From Sporolactobacillus inulinus (GTDB lineage: Bacteria > Bacillota > Bacilli > Bacillales > Sporolactobacillaceae), in assembly GCF_006539285.1 (NCBI RefSeq), contig NZ_BJMS01000035.1:1-37842 (forward strand): a stretch of DNA of 37,842 bases. Reading direction: 5' to 3'. Under the pieces are notes generated by a model that saw nothing but the letters and a program-made list of their open reading frames with translations, had not been told where the DNA came from and did not search any database. A program made the position numbers and the translations under genes. This document shows, in pieces, positions 8,028 to 16,428 of this stretch (position 1 is the first letter of the stretch; every line of letters begins with the position of its first letter).

Positions 8028-9374
8028 ATGATTAAGCTGAACCGGACGATTATTAAAAATGCTCAGCTCATAACCATGAATCAGGAAGAAGCAATCCTTC
8101 ACGGGGACTTAGTCATTGAGGGAAGCCGTATCCAATCGGTCGGTGCCGCGGTTGCGCCTAAACCCGACGATTACGTCATTGATGGAACAGGACGTACGGT
8201 AATTCCCGGATTTATTCAAACCCACATTCATCTCTGCCAAACGCTATTTCGCGGCAAAGCGGACGACCTAGAACTCATGGATTGGCTCAGGGAACGCATC
8301 TGGCCGCTTGAAGCAGCACACGACAAAGAATCGATCTATCTGTCGGCAATGCTTGGAATCGGCGAATTGATCGCCGGAGGATCGACCACCATTGTGGATA
8401 TGGAAACCGTTCACTACACCAATGAGGCCTTCCAAGCGATTGCAAAAAGCGGCATACGCGCTTTGTCAGGAAAAGTGATGATGGATAAAGGAGCGGATGT
8501 GCCAAGCGGACTTCAAGAAAAGACCGAGGATTCGGTCCGTGAAAGTGTCGATCTCCTTGAAAAGTGGAACGGGCATGATCACGGACGAATCCGGTACGCA
8601 TTTGCGCCGCGCTTTGTCATTTCCTGCAGCGAATCTCTGCTGACTCAAGTCCGTGATCTCGCCGAACACTATAAAGTATTCGTTCACACCCATGCCTCCG
8701 AAAATCGAGGCGAAATCGCGATCGTCGAAAAAGATACAGGTATGCGCAACATTGTGTATCTCGACCATATTGGGCTCGCCGGCAAAAGGCTGATTCTCGC
8801 ACACTGCATTTGGCTGAGCGACGAAGAAAGAGAAATTATTCGCAAACGCGGCATTCATGTCAGTCACTGCCCCGGATCCAACCTGAAACTTGCTTCCGGG
8901 ATCGCCCATGTACCGCAAATGGCCGAGATGGGCATTAATCTTGGTCTTGGTGCCGATGGCGCGCCGTGCAACAACAATTTGGATATGTTTCAGGAAATGC
9001 GGCTGGCTGCCTTAATTCATAAACCGGCCAATGGTCCGACTTCGATGAACGCGCATCATATCTTCCGAATGGCAACCATCGATGGGGCGAAAGCAGTTGG
9101 CATGGACCAGGAAATCGGCAGCCTTGAGGCAGGTAAGAAAGCCGATCTTGCTATCTTGAATCTGAATACCTTTCACAGCAGACCGATGTTTGGCACCGAC
9201 CCAATCTCTCGTATCGTCTACTCAGCAAAGAGCTCCGATGTAGAAACGACACTTATTGATGGACGGATTGTGATGGAGAATCGGCAGATGAAGACGATCG
9301 ATCAAGCATTCGTGTTAAAAGAAGCCGAGACAGCGATCGAACGTCTCGTAAAACGCGCCGGCATCCGTATCTGA
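8028..9374 (+). CDS. Amidohydrolase-family deaminase (purine/deoxyadenosine/guanine type)
   Basis: About 448 residues of the TrzN/AtzA/guanine-deaminase/MTA-SAH deaminase branch of the amidohydrolase superfamily. Metal ligands are visible: HxH in FIQTHIHLCQ (about residues 66-68), the FVHTHASE histidine, AHCIWL, and the aspartate in GLGADGAPCNNNLDMFQEMR. The N- and C-terminal strands of the composite beta-sandwich (KNAQLITMN, GTDPISRIVYSAKSSDVETTLIDGR) are intact. The exact substrate is not readable. Guanine, 8-oxoguanine or 5'-deoxyadenosine deamination are the leading options, and the guanine-type riboswitch upstream favours a guanine derivative. The start is uncertain: the ATG at 8028 touches the GGAG; TTG 8022 has no ribosome site; CTG 8037 is well spaced from GGAGATGAT but would be unusual. 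Confidence 0.88.
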   Translation: MIKLNRTIIKNAQLITMNQEEAILHGDLVIEGSRIQSVGAAVAPKPDDYVIDGTGRTVIPGFIQTHIHLCQTLFRGKADDLELMDWLRERIWPLEAAHDKESIYLSAMLGIGELIAGGSTTIVDMETVHYTNEAFQAIAKSGIRALSGKVMMDKGADVPSGLQEKTEDSVRESVDLLEKWNGHDHGRIRYAFAPRFVISCSESLLTQVRDLAEHYKVFVHTHASENRGEIAIVEKDTGMRNIVYLDHIGLAGKRLILAHCIWLSDEEREIIRKRGIHVSHCPGSNLKLASGIAHVPQMAEMGINLGLGADGAPCNNNLDMFQEMRLAALIHKPANGPTSMNAHHIFRMATIDGAKAVGMDQEIGSLEAGKKADLAILNLNTFHSRPMFGTDPISRIVYSAKSSDVETTLIDGRIVMENRQMKTIDQAFVLKEAETAIERLVKRAGIRI

Positions 9375-9447
9375 GCAAACCACGGTTCGCATTACGCCAC
9401 CGGCAGTGTATAAAAGTACAGACCTCAAGCCAAACTAGTTGCTTAGA

Positions 9448-9484
9448 ATGCCAAGAACTGATTTACTAAAATTGGGGTTGGCAT
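9448..9484. other. Inverted repeat upstream of sodA
   Basis: ATGCCAA (9448-9454) and TTGGCAT (9478-9484) flank an AT-rich 23-bp centre, 28 bp before the sodA start codon. It could be an operator or a leader hairpin. I found no convincing promoter hexamers next to it. Confidence 0.35.
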
Positions 9485-9511
9485 ACGATTTGGTAACTAA
9501 GGAGGATCTCA

Positions 9512-10135
9512 ATGAGTCAATTTGAACTGCCCGCACTCGAATTTGCTCCTGATGCCCTTGAGCCTTACATTGACAAAGAAACGATGCTCATCCATCACGA
9601 TAAGCACCATCAAACCTACGTGTCGAACTTGAATGCAGCGCTTGAGAAACATCCGGAATTTAAGGATCATTCACTGACGGATCTCATTGCCCACTTGGAA
9701 AAAGTACCGGAAGACATTCGAACAGCTATCCGAAATAATGGCGGCGGTCACTACAACCATTGTTTTTTTTGGAAAGTGCTTATACCCGGTGGATCCAAGC
9801 AGCCGACCGGAGCGCTGGCTGAAGCGATTGAGCACCAACTCGGTGGTTATGAGAAGTTCAAAGAAGCTTTTACCGCAGCGGCAACCGGTCAATTCGGCTC
9901 CGGCTGGGCCTGGCTGACCGTCACGAAGCAAAACGTTCTGAAAGTAACCAACACCCCAAATCAGGACAGTCCGTTTATGGATGGCTATACCCCGCTTGTT
10001 GGCCTTGACGTTTGGGAACATGCCTATTACCTGAAGTATCAGAACAGACGTCCGGAATACGTGAAAAACTTTTTCAATGTGATCAACTGGGATTTCGCGG
10101 CCGATGTCTATGAAAAAACATTAAATGCAAAATAA
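9512..10135 (+). CDS. sodA: Superoxide dismutase, Mn type
   Basis: A 207-residue cytosolic Mn/Fe superoxide dismutase that converts superoxide to peroxide and oxygen. The four metal ligands are in place: the first His of MLIHHDKHH (residue 28), the second His of [10 protein letters not shown], and Asp and His in [23 protein letters not shown] and the NTPNQDSP run, with Gln in the second domain, are typical of the manganese form. The ATG follows AAGGAGG. The gene stands alone between the amidohydrolase and its own terminator. Confidence 0.97.
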   Translation: MSQFELPALEFAPDALEPYIDKETMLIHHDKHHQTYVSNLNAALEKHPEFKDHSLTDLIAHLEKVPEDIRTAIRNNGGGHYNHCFFWKVLIPGGSKQPTGALAEAIEHQLGGYEKFKEAFTAAATGQFGSGWAWLTVTKQNVLKVTNTPNQDSPFMDGYTPLVGLDVWEHAYYLKYQNRRPEYVKNFFNVINWDFAADVYEKTLNAK

Positions 10136-10148
10136 CACAGGTAGAAAA

Positions 10149-10178
10149 AAAATCCCGAAGCAGCCGCTTCGGGATTTT
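10149..10178 (+). terminator. Terminator of sodA
   Basis: A 13-bp stem (10149-10161 with 10166-10178) whose core is ATCCCGAAGC/GCTTCGGGAT, with a four-base loop. The A run before it and T run after it form the outer base pairs, so it could work in either direction. Confidence 0.9.
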
Positions 10179-10286
10179 AAATACTGCACTTGTCTTGATT
10201 TTTGCCGCCCTTCATTACTACACTAGAAAAGGGCTGTTCCAAAACGGCACCACAATACGCACCAATGTCCAGTAGGAGGTTCACCC

Positions 10287-10538
10287 ATGAATGAAGGTCT
10301 TGGTCTGGTTACCATTGAAGTATGCGATTACGGTTCACTGACCGTCCAGCACTTAGAAAAAATAGCCCGTCACCCGGAAGTCGCGGTGATGAACTATGAT
10401 TGTCTTAATGTATGCGGCATGTGCAGTCTGAAACCGTTCGCAATTGTGAACGGACGCCGCGTCTTCGCCAATACGATTGACGCCTGTCTTGAAAAAATTG
10501 AACACCGTGTTAACGAGGAACTTAAGGCACTGCAATAA
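10287..10538 (+). CDS. DUF1450 (YuzB-like) small cysteine protein
   Basis: An 83-residue protein of the DUF1450/YuzB family, whose function is not established. The hallmark cysteines are visible: Cys in IEVCDYGS near residue 13 and YDCLNVCGMCSLKPFAIVNGR near residues 38-58, a thioredoxin/ferredoxin-like arrangement that suggests metal or Fe-S binding or redox chemistry. No signal peptide. The start is fixed by TAGGAGG nine bases upstream of the ATG. It ends only 17 bp from the convergent 6-phosphogluconolactonase-like gene, with no obvious terminator between them. Confidence 0.85.
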   Translation: MNEGLGLVTIEVCDYGSLTVQHLEKIARHPEVAVMNYDCLNVCGMCSLKPFAIVNGRRVFANTIDACLEKIEHRVNEELKALQ

Positions 10539-10555
10539 GTCATCTGCATTGCTTC

Positions 10556-11599
10556 TTATCTGCCGCCGAAGAATTTGACGCAGACCGCATCGGGCACATA
10601 CAGTTTTGCATTTAGATCGGTCAATGTTCCGTTCACCGGATCACGTTCAAATAAGACGACATCTCCTGAATTTTGATTGGCAGCAATAAGAAAACAACCG
10701 CTAGGATCAATCTCAATGTCCCGTGGCCAATCCCCTAAGGTATCGGTATGCTCGATCAGTGCGAGCCTACCGCTTCCTTCATCCACTTGAAAAGTCGCAA
10801 TACTGTTGTGCCCGCGGTTCGATACATAGACAAAACGTCCATCGGCACTGATTTTGATTGCCGCTCCCTGACTGTGCCCGTTAAAATCGGCAGGAAGTGC
10901 GTTCACCGTTTGAATGGCGGTGAACGTACCGCTTTGCAAATCAAAATGAAGCGCAATCACTTCATTGCTTAATTCAGTCATCACATAGGCATAAGGTGCC
11001 TTAGGATGAAAAATCAAGTGGCGCGGACCCGTCCCTGGTTTGAATACGAGCGTGCTGTTTTCTTGCCATTCACGCTCCATCACGCGGTATGTAATTAGGG
11101 TATCTGTCCCTAAATCAACGGTAACCGCAAAACGCCCATCCGGTGTAAAGTCGGCAAAATGGACATGCGGACCTTCCTGCCGCTCACGATGCGCGCTTGA
11201 ACCCTCATGCTGCACGCCTGCTTGATGGCGAAGACCAAGCGCCGAATCCGGCACATAGCTGCTTGCCGTTCCCTCATGATAGTTCCCGTCCAAGATACGC
11301 CCGCCTTCTTGATTAACGCTGACATAGCACGGAGAAGAGCCTTCGCGCACACTCTCTCCCAGCAGCTGCAACGCGCCGGCTTCATCAATCGCATAGGCTG
11401 CGACACCGCCCCGCGCTCCATCTTTGACAACCGAGTACAGTTTTGCATTCTTCTTGTCGATTGCGACGTAGGTGGGGTTGTCGAGCTTCGCTGCACAGCG
11501 CAGATCGGTCAGCACCTTCCGTTCTGTGTCCAGAATAAAAGAATAAATCCCTTCACTTTTTCCTTTGGTATACGTTCCAATGTAGCCTCGTTCGTTCAC
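10556..11599 (-). CDS. pgl: 6-phosphogluconolactonase-type beta-propeller protein (YkgB/Pgl family)
   Basis: About 347 residues of the lactonase family (seven-bladed beta-propeller), the length of B. subtilis YkgB. Family landmarks are GYIGTYTKGKSEGIYSF at the N-terminus, NPTYVAIDKK, the ERQEGPHVHFADFTPDGRF run, GPRHLIFHPKAPYAYVMTELSNEV, and SNRGHNSIATF followed by DWPRDIEIDPSG. It would hydrolyse 6-phosphogluconolactone in the oxidative pentose phosphate pathway. The start is the GTG at 11599, six bases after AAGGAGG; the ATG at 11605 touches that ribosome site and is less likely. No zwf or gnd gene is nearby. The lactone substrate is by family inference. Confidence 0.87.
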   Translation of the reverse strand: MNERGYIGTYTKGKSEGIYSFILDTERKVLTDLRCAAKLDNPTYVAIDKKNAKLYSVVKDGARGGVAAYAIDEAGALQLLGESVREGSSPCYVSVNQEGGRILDGNYHEGTASSYVPDSALGLRHQAGVQHEGSSAHRERQEGPHVHFADFTPDGRFAVTVDLGTDTLITYRVMEREWQENSTLVFKPGTGPRHLIFHPKAPYAYVMTELSNEVIALHFDLQSGTFTAIQTVNALPADFNGHSQGAAIKISADGRFVYVSNRGHNSIATFQVDEGSGRLALIEHTDTLGDWPRDIEIDPSGCFLIAANQNSGDVVLFERDPVNGTLTDLNAKLYVPDAVCVKFFGGR

Positions 11600-11653
11600 A
11601 GCCATCCTCCTTATCTCAACAAATCATTCGCCATTTAGTGCAAGAAATCCTGC

Positions 11654-12499
11654 TTAATGCCCCACATACCGCTTCACTTGAAAAAGCAGATAACTGATCA
11701 GCAGCACAAGCAGCGAGAAAAAAAGCGACAGGCTTAACATCACCATGAATAAAAAATTAAATCGTCCGATCCAGTACATGATTTGGGTATGAAGCGCCGG
11801 ATCAAGCAGCATGCTCAATCCATTGGCGACAAGCAGCAAACAAAACAAAGCGCCGGCACCGCTGCCGGCACCGCGGATATCTTCCGTACTAAGCGACATG
11901 CGTGAAGCGATGCAAAGCGCAACGTAAATAAACAACCAATAGCTCGGCTGACTGAAATTCGCGGCTGAAAAAAGATTACGGAAGTTTTCGGCAATCGCTT
12001 GCCCGAGGCTCACCCATGTCGGCAAATCAAAAAAAGAAAACAGACGAAACATGTGCGACTGTTCAAGCTGAAAAAGAGAACCGTTAGGCACCAGCCACGC
12101 TGCAGTGCAGGCAATCAGCAAACTGCCACCGATCAGAGGGGCGACGCCGATAAAAAAATTGCCAATACGCTGATAGAGACTCGACGGACGATAAGCATGG
12201 CGTACATAACCCATTGTTCCATCCGCATCAACAGCCTGCAACAGTTTGACCTCAGTCACCCGGTGATGGAACATCAGACCTATTAACACATGACTGAGCT
12301 CATGAACCGGCGTTCCCAGCCAGGCTGTCCAATAAATACTTTTCAAACCAAATGCATGGATCATCCGACGGTTTGCCTGTCGCTCCAAGTAACCAAGAAG
12401 AAGTCCGCCAATCACCAACCCGCCGATTAAAGAAATAAACTGAATGAATGAAAAAGCAACAATTTTAAACGCCGCACGCAGCCATTCAGGATCATTCAT
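11654..12499 (-). CDS. Membrane protein with HExxH (M50-like) motif
   Basis: A 281-residue integral membrane protein of unknown function. Hydrophobic segments lie near residues 10-35, 110-135, 155-170 (weak), 185-205, 215-235 and 250-275. Residues about 62-68 read PVHELSHVL, an HExxH zinc-peptidase motif next to a membrane segment, and IGVAPLIGG follows about 50 residues later. This resembles site-2-protease-like or M50-type families, though no clear NPDG partner motif was seen, so catalysis is unproven. Its start lies 3 bp after the stop of nfrA with the AAGGA between, so translation is probably coupled and both genes share a promoter. Confidence 0.75.
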   Translation of the reverse strand: MNDPEWLRAAFKIVAFSFIQFISLIGGLVIGGLLLGYLERQANRRMIHAFGLKSIYWTAWLGTPVHELSHVLIGLMFHHRVTEVKLLQAVDADGTMGYVRHAYRPSSLYQRIGNFFIGVAPLIGGSLLIACTAAWLVPNGSLFQLEQSHMFRLFSFFDLPTWVSLGQAIAENFRNLFSAANFSQPSYWLFIYVALCIASRMSLSTEDIRGAGSGAGALFCLLLVANGLSMLLDPALHTQIMYWIGRFNFLFMVMLSLSLFFSLLVLLISYLLFQVKRYVGH

Positions 12500-12502
12500 T
12501 CC

Positions 12503-13246
12503 TTAGCGCCTGCCAAGATGCTGCTTTTCCAGAAAAGGCTTCAATGCGAGACGCGGCGGCGTGCTCAGGCCGTTTGCAATCTGCTCGGTCCACGTTTCCT
12601 CCCGACGTCCGCCGGTGCGTGAATGATAATAGTCTGCAACCTGCTGATCATAACGTTCAAGCGCTGCATCGTCCAATTGAGCAGCATAAGTGTTGCGATG
12701 ATAAATGTTTTTCAGGGGAAGGCGCGGTTTCTTTTCCGGCTCTTGATCCGGGTAGCCCACAGCAAGGCCGAACAGCGGAAACGTATAGTCCGGAAGCTTG
12801 AGCAATGCCGCTGTGCGCTCAATGTCACGTTGAATACTGCCGATATAGCAGATTCCAAGTCCCATCGATTCGGCAGCAACAGCCATGTTCTGAGCTGCAA
12901 AAGCCGCGTCGCCAAGCGCAACAGTAAGCCGTTGTGTTGTATCCAATACTCGGGTATCGATGCCGCTGCGCTCACCGATTTTTTTGTTGCGGTACTGATC
13001 AGCGACAAAGACAAAGAAGCCGCCGTTCGCTTCAACATAAGGCTGATCGCCGCTAATGCTGCGCAGCTCCTTTTTTAGTGATGGATCATCAATTCCGATA
13101 ATCGAAAAAGATTGGGTATAGCTTGATGTTGATGCCGCTTGTGCACATTTCACTAGCAATTCGATCTGGTCCTCAGACAACTTCTGATCGGTAAACTTGC
13201 GGATCGAGCGATGATTCAATAATGTTCTGATGACTGGATTATCCAT
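12503..13246 (-). CDS. nfrA: Oxygen-insensitive NADPH nitroreductase / FMN reductase (NfrA type)
   Basis: A 247-residue flavin reductase of the NfrA/Frp group. It has the FMN-phosphate-binding HRSIRKFTDQ near residue 12-21, AASTSSYTQSFSIIG near 37-51, the GDAAFAAQNMAVAAESMGLGICYIGSI stretch, FGLAVGYPDQEPEKKPRLPL, and a long C-terminal extension (YDQQVADYYHSR) that closes the active site in this family. It reduces nitroaromatics, quinones or free flavin with NADPH, as a dimer with FMN. Good AAGGAG ribosome site. It forms a two-gene unit with the HExxH membrane protein. Confidence 0.92.
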   Translation of the reverse strand: MDNPVIRTLLNHRSIRKFTDQKLSEDQIELLVKCAQAASTSSYTQSFSIIGIDDPSLKKELRSISGDQPYVEANGGFFVFVADQYRNKKIGERSGIDTRVLDTTQRLTVALGDAAFAAQNMAVAAESMGLGICYIGSIQRDIERTAALLKLPDYTFPLFGLAVGYPDQEPEKKPRLPLKNIYHRNTYAAQLDDAALERYDQQVADYYHSRTGGRREETWTEQIANGLSTPPRLALKPFLEKQHLGRR

Positions 13247-13300
13247 GAAAATAAATTCTCCTTTGCATGAAAATCTTCTTTACCAATTATACGTGATTCA

Positions 13301-13690
13301 TCATCCGCTCGCACAATCGCGGCTCAACAAGCGTTTGTGGGGTCTTGCTGGCTTGTGATCAACAGAGCCGATTGATAAAATGACGCTTATCGTCGTACCA
13401 GTAAGGCCGGGCAAAATACGCCCGGTCGTTACTCTCCAGTCATGTGTGATGGACTCGTGTCTTTTCGGTGCTGAATCGCCGCTCCAGCTGCTCACTTGCC
13501 GCGGGCGCACCGCGAGCCTCCTCGGATACGCAATTGATCTGCGTGGTCTCCTTTGGCCTGCACTCCCGTAGGCATCCCGCATCTTAATGAGGGGTTCTTG
13601 GACATTCTTGAATGAATTAAAAAAACAATCTCGATCCATCCCACTTCTTTTTCATTAAGCATTCTGGTCCTTAATGAAGTAACGAGTGAA
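13301..13690. other. Gene-free region with GC-rich repeat-like relic
   Basis: No open frame here has a ribosome site or family features. At about 13480-13575 a GC-rich block (CTCACTTGCCGCGGGC, then GCGAGCCTCCTCGG, then CACTCCCGTAGGCA) resembles the GC-rich intergenic repeats scattered through some Bacillaceae genomes, in decayed form. That likeness is from memory and needs a search. Confidence 0.4.
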
Positions 13691-13880
13691 ATAAGCGGAG
13701 ATTTTTCGGTTAAATGCAGAGTAGAGCTCAATTCAGGGTCACATAAGGGGAAATTTTCCGATTATGCAAAGCAAAATTCTTCATTTTCACGTTTTTCAAG
13801 TTGATAAGCGGAAGCTCTCCATTTATTTAAGCTGTTTTTTATCTTATTTTCGAATTAAGAGGAATTTTTCCCCCTATTTA
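13691..13880. repeat. Four degenerate inverted-repeat units, about 50-61 bp apart
   Basis: Units start at 13691, 13743, 13804 and 13854. Each begins with TAAG(c/g/a)GGA, passes through an A/T-rich centre and ends with a partial complement such as TTTTTCGGTTA, TTTTCCGATTA, TCTCCATTTA or TTTTTCCCCCTATTTA. Each can fold into a weak hairpin. There is no coding potential and no gene between nfrA and the ppaC terminator. Confidence 0.6.
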
Positions 13881-13940
13881 CTTCTGCAGGACGCGGTGTC
13901 CCGCGCCTCTCAAACGGGTCATGGATGTTTCTTTTCTTGC

Positions 13941-13972
13941 AAAAAAACAGAGGGATCGCTCCCCCTGTTTTT
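13941..13972 (-). terminator. Terminator of ppaC
   Basis: The stem AAAAACAG/CTGTTTTT (13943-13950 with 13965-13972) continues into GGG/CCC after one mismatch. On the minus strand it ends in a T run, 15 bp beyond the ppaC stop. Confidence 0.88.
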
Positions 13973-13986
13973 AAGGTTTGTGCATC

Positions 13987-14916
13987 TTAATCTGCTAATG
14001 ATTCGGTCAATACTGGAACAATTTGTTTCTTACGCGAAACTACACCTTTTAGGGTTGCAACATGGTTGTCCAGTGTAACTTTGAATGCTGATTCAGCTGC
14101 TGCCGCTGCTTTTCCAAGAATCAGCGCTTGGGAATCGCTGGTCAAAATGTTCGTTACAGCCAGAACGAACAGATCCAGATTCTTCGCTTCGATTTCTTTA
14201 CTGATCGCAGACTCAAGTTCCGCCTGACGGGACAGCGCATCGTCGGTATCAACAACATTCACTTGAGCAATTTCTACAGCATACTTACCCATTTCGAATG
14301 GTTTCATATCAAGCGTAATCAATTCTTCTGCTGACTTATCGGCAATGTTTGTCCCCGCTTTAAGCATGTCCAAACCGTACGTTTGCACATCGACTCCGGA
14401 AATGGCTTCCAGTTCTTTCGCTGCTTTCACATCTTCATCGGTGCAGGTCGGCGATTTGAACAGCAGCGTATCGGAAATGATTGAGGACAGCATCAGTCCG
14501 GCAATCGTTTTAGAAAGCGTGGCGCCTGCTTCCTTGTACAGTTTATTAATGATCGTTGCAGTGCATCCAACCGGTTCTGCGCGATAGAACAACGGCGCTT
14601 TCGTTTCGAAATTAGCAATTCTGTGGTGATCGACAACGGAGAGTACCTCGACATCTTCAATATCGTCTGCACTTTGGGCACGTTCGTTATGATCGACCAG
14701 ATAAACAGCAGGCACTTCATTCGCCACGGTCTTTATAAGGCGCGGAACCGCAACCCCAAAATGATTTACAACGTATTCTGTCTCACCGTTCAAATCGCCA
14801 AGGCGAACGGCTTCGACATCTTCGCCAAGCTGCTTTTTCAAATCAGCAAACGCGATTGCTGAGCAAATCGCATCGGTATCCGGACTCTTATGACCGAAAA
14901 CAAGCACTTTTCCCAT
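13987..14916 (-). CDS. ppaC: Manganese-dependent inorganic pyrophosphatase
   Basis: A 309-residue family II pyrophosphatase (DHH/DHHA2). Mn-binding motifs are present: [13 protein letters not shown] at residues 8-20, VYLVDHNE near 70-77, and the DHH signature [12 protein letters not shown] near 93-104. The C-terminal DHHA2 domain carries the substrate-binding VSRKKQIVP near residues 294-302. It hydrolyses pyrophosphate in the cytosol, pulling biosynthetic reactions forward. Monocistronic, with its own terminator. An AGGGG ribosome site precedes the ATG. Confidence 0.97.
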   Translation of the reverse strand: MGKVLVFGHKSPDTDAICSAIAFADLKKQLGEDVEAVRLGDLNGETEYVVNHFGVAVPRLIKTVANEVPAVYLVDHNERAQSADDIEDVEVLSVVDHHRIANFETKAPLFYRAEPVGCTATIINKLYKEAGATLSKTIAGLMLSSIISDTLLFKSPTCTDEDVKAAKELEAISGVDVQTYGLDMLKAGTNIADKSAEELITLDMKPFEMGKYAVEIAQVNVVDTDDALSRQAELESAISKEIEAKNLDLFVLAVTNILTSDSQALILGKAAAAAESAFKVTLDNHVATLKGVVSRKKQIVPVLTESLAD

Positions 14917-15131
14917 TTTTTCTACCCCTTAGTTACGTGTATTGGCTACTCACAGATCGTCCGTGCATAGTCTCTCAACAAAACCATACATGAACGACTT
15001 AAGAATTTCAATACTGAAAAATGCATATGTCCTCATGAAAGATCATCAATTTTATTTTTGTCAATAGATTATTTACTACAGGTTTACCTTTTTCTTGGTG
15101 AATTCATAAATGTTCACATTTTATTCATAAA

Positions 15132-15174
15132 TATAAGCGTTTTCACTAGCTATTTCGGTCTAAAGTTTTATAAT
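15132..15174 (+). promoter_or_regulatory. gldA -10 box with cre-like site upstream
   Basis: TATAAT lies at 15169-15174 with no good -35 hexamer. TATAAGCGTTTTCA at 15132-15145 matches the CcpA cre consensus except for the first G. It lies about 40 bp before the expected start of transcription, where CcpA would probably repress. Inference from motif only. Confidence 0.45.
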
Positions 15175-15207
15175 TATTTTTGTAATTCAAATAAGGAGTG
15201 ATTGATT

Positions 15208-16335
15208 ATGGTAGATACCCCACTACTGAGCAAGGGTAAAAAACTCGCTAGGTCTGTGACTTCTCCTAAAAAGTTTATCGTTGGGAAAGGAATTCTTGCG
15301 GATATTAGCAGCTATATCCGCCCTTTCGGCGACAATGCATACTTCATTTGCGATGAATTCATCGTTGATCGTGCGGCCAATGTCGGCGGCGCGTCCTTTC
15401 GCGCATCCGGTTTAACCGCGTCTTTTGAGAAGTTCAATTACGAATGTACGCAAACTGAGATTGACCGCAATCGAAAACTGGCTCGTTCAGCAGGGGCCAA
15501 TGTTATTGTCGGTATTGGTGGTGGAAAAACGCTGGATACTGCAAAGGCAGCTGCCTATTATGAAAAACTTCCCGTTGTGCTCTATCCGACGATTGCCTCA
15601 ACGGACGCACCATGTACCTCAATCGCTGTTATTTATAATGATCAAGGGGCCTTTGACCACTATTTGTTCCTGCCTGGCAATCCGGACATGGTCATTGCCG
15701 ATACGGAGATTCTGGCTGCGGCACCAAAGCGTTTCTTTGTGGCTGGAATCGGCGATGGCTTAACCACCTATTTTGAGGCACGCGCCTGCTACCGCGGCTA
15801 CGGCTTGAACTTAGTCAACCTTCGTCCCTCGCTTATTGGTGTCGGGCTTGCCAAACAATGCTACGAAACCATCCAGCAAAACGCAGTTGCCGCGGTTCAC
15901 GCTGTTGAAAACAAACTGTCAACACAAGCCGTCGAAGCAGTGATCGAAGCAACCATTTACCTGAGCGGTGTCGGTGCTGAATCCGGTGGTCTAGCCGCAG
16001 CCCACGCCATTCATAACGGGATGACCGCCGTACCGGCACTTCATCGCGTGCAACACGGTGAGAAAGTCGCGTTCGGTTTGCTTGCCCAGCTTGTTCTCGA
16101 AAACGCGCCGCATGATGAATTAGTCGACGTGATTCGACTCATGAAAGCCGTGGGACTTCCGCTCACACTCGAAGATCTGGGTGTTAAGGCGTTTAAGCAA
16201 GAAGAATGGCGAAACGTTGCCGAACGTTCATGCGCTGAAAACGATACAATGGTCAATATGCCCTTCCACGTCACTCCTGATGATGTATTCAATGCCCTCG
16301 TCACCGCAGACGCGATTGCGAAAGTTTACAAATAA
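15208..16335 (+). CDS. gldA: Glycerol dehydrogenase (NAD-dependent)
   Basis: A 375-residue group III metal-dependent alcohol dehydrogenase. The NAD site GIGGGKTLDTAKAAAYY lies near residue 100, TIASTDAPCTSIAVIY is typical of GldA, and the Zn ligands are Asp in VAGIGDGLTTYFEA, His in AAAHAIHNGM and His in HRVQHGEKVAFG. It oxidises glycerol to dihydroxyacetone, or the reverse for redox balance under fermentation. The start is the ATG at 15208 with AAGGAG nine bases upstream; the in-frame TTG at 15202 is too close to it. No dihydroxyacetone kinase is adjacent, so it is a stand-alone gene. Confidence 0.95.
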   Translation: MVDTPLLSKGKKLARSVTSPKKFIVGKGILADISSYIRPFGDNAYFICDEFIVDRAANVGGASFRASGLTASFEKFNYECTQTEIDRNRKLARSAGANVIVGIGGGKTLDTAKAAAYYEKLPVVLYPTIASTDAPCTSIAVIYNDQGAFDHYLFLPGNPDMVIADTEILAAAPKRFFVAGIGDGLTTYFEARACYRGYGLNLVNLRPSLIGVGLAKQCYETIQQNAVAAVHAVENKLSTQAVEAVIEATIYLSGVGAESGGLAAAHAIHNGMTAVPALHRVQHGEKVAFGLLAQLVLENAPHDELVDVIRLMKAVGLPLTLEDLGVKAFKQEEWRNVAERSCAENDTMVNMPFHVTPDDVFNALVTADAIAKVYK

Positions 16336-16337
16336 TT

Positions 16338-16352
16338 TTGTAAGCGTTTACC
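16338..16352. promoter_or_regulatory. cre-like palindrome just after the gldA stop
   Basis: TTGTAAGCGTTTACC matches the cre consensus with one mismatch and starts 2 bp after the gldA stop. The position is odd for control of gldA, and no gene starts nearby. Confidence 0.4.
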
Positions 16353-16378
16353 ACGCACTTTATATTAGCTTCTCTGTT

Positions 16379-16428
16379 AAAAAAGCCGTCTCATCAGCAA
16401 AGCAAGTGCTGATGGGACGGCTTTTTTT
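16379..16428. terminator. Bidirectional terminator between gldA and psiE
   Basis: The long stem AAAAGCCGTC-T-CATCAGCA (16381-16399) pairs with TGCTGATG-G-GACGGCTTTT (16407-16425), with flanking A and T runs. It serves the convergent gldA and psiE genes; the psiE stop lies inside its edge. Confidence 0.92.

Noticed and set aside
10556-11599. Internal frameshift in the lactonase around the NYHEGT segment
   Set aside because: The segment looked unusual, but its length between conserved blocks matches the family and the frame stays open.
13301-13731. Two minus-strand frames of 112 and 79 codons
   Set aside because: No ribosome site, abnormal composition, and they lie in repeat-like DNA.
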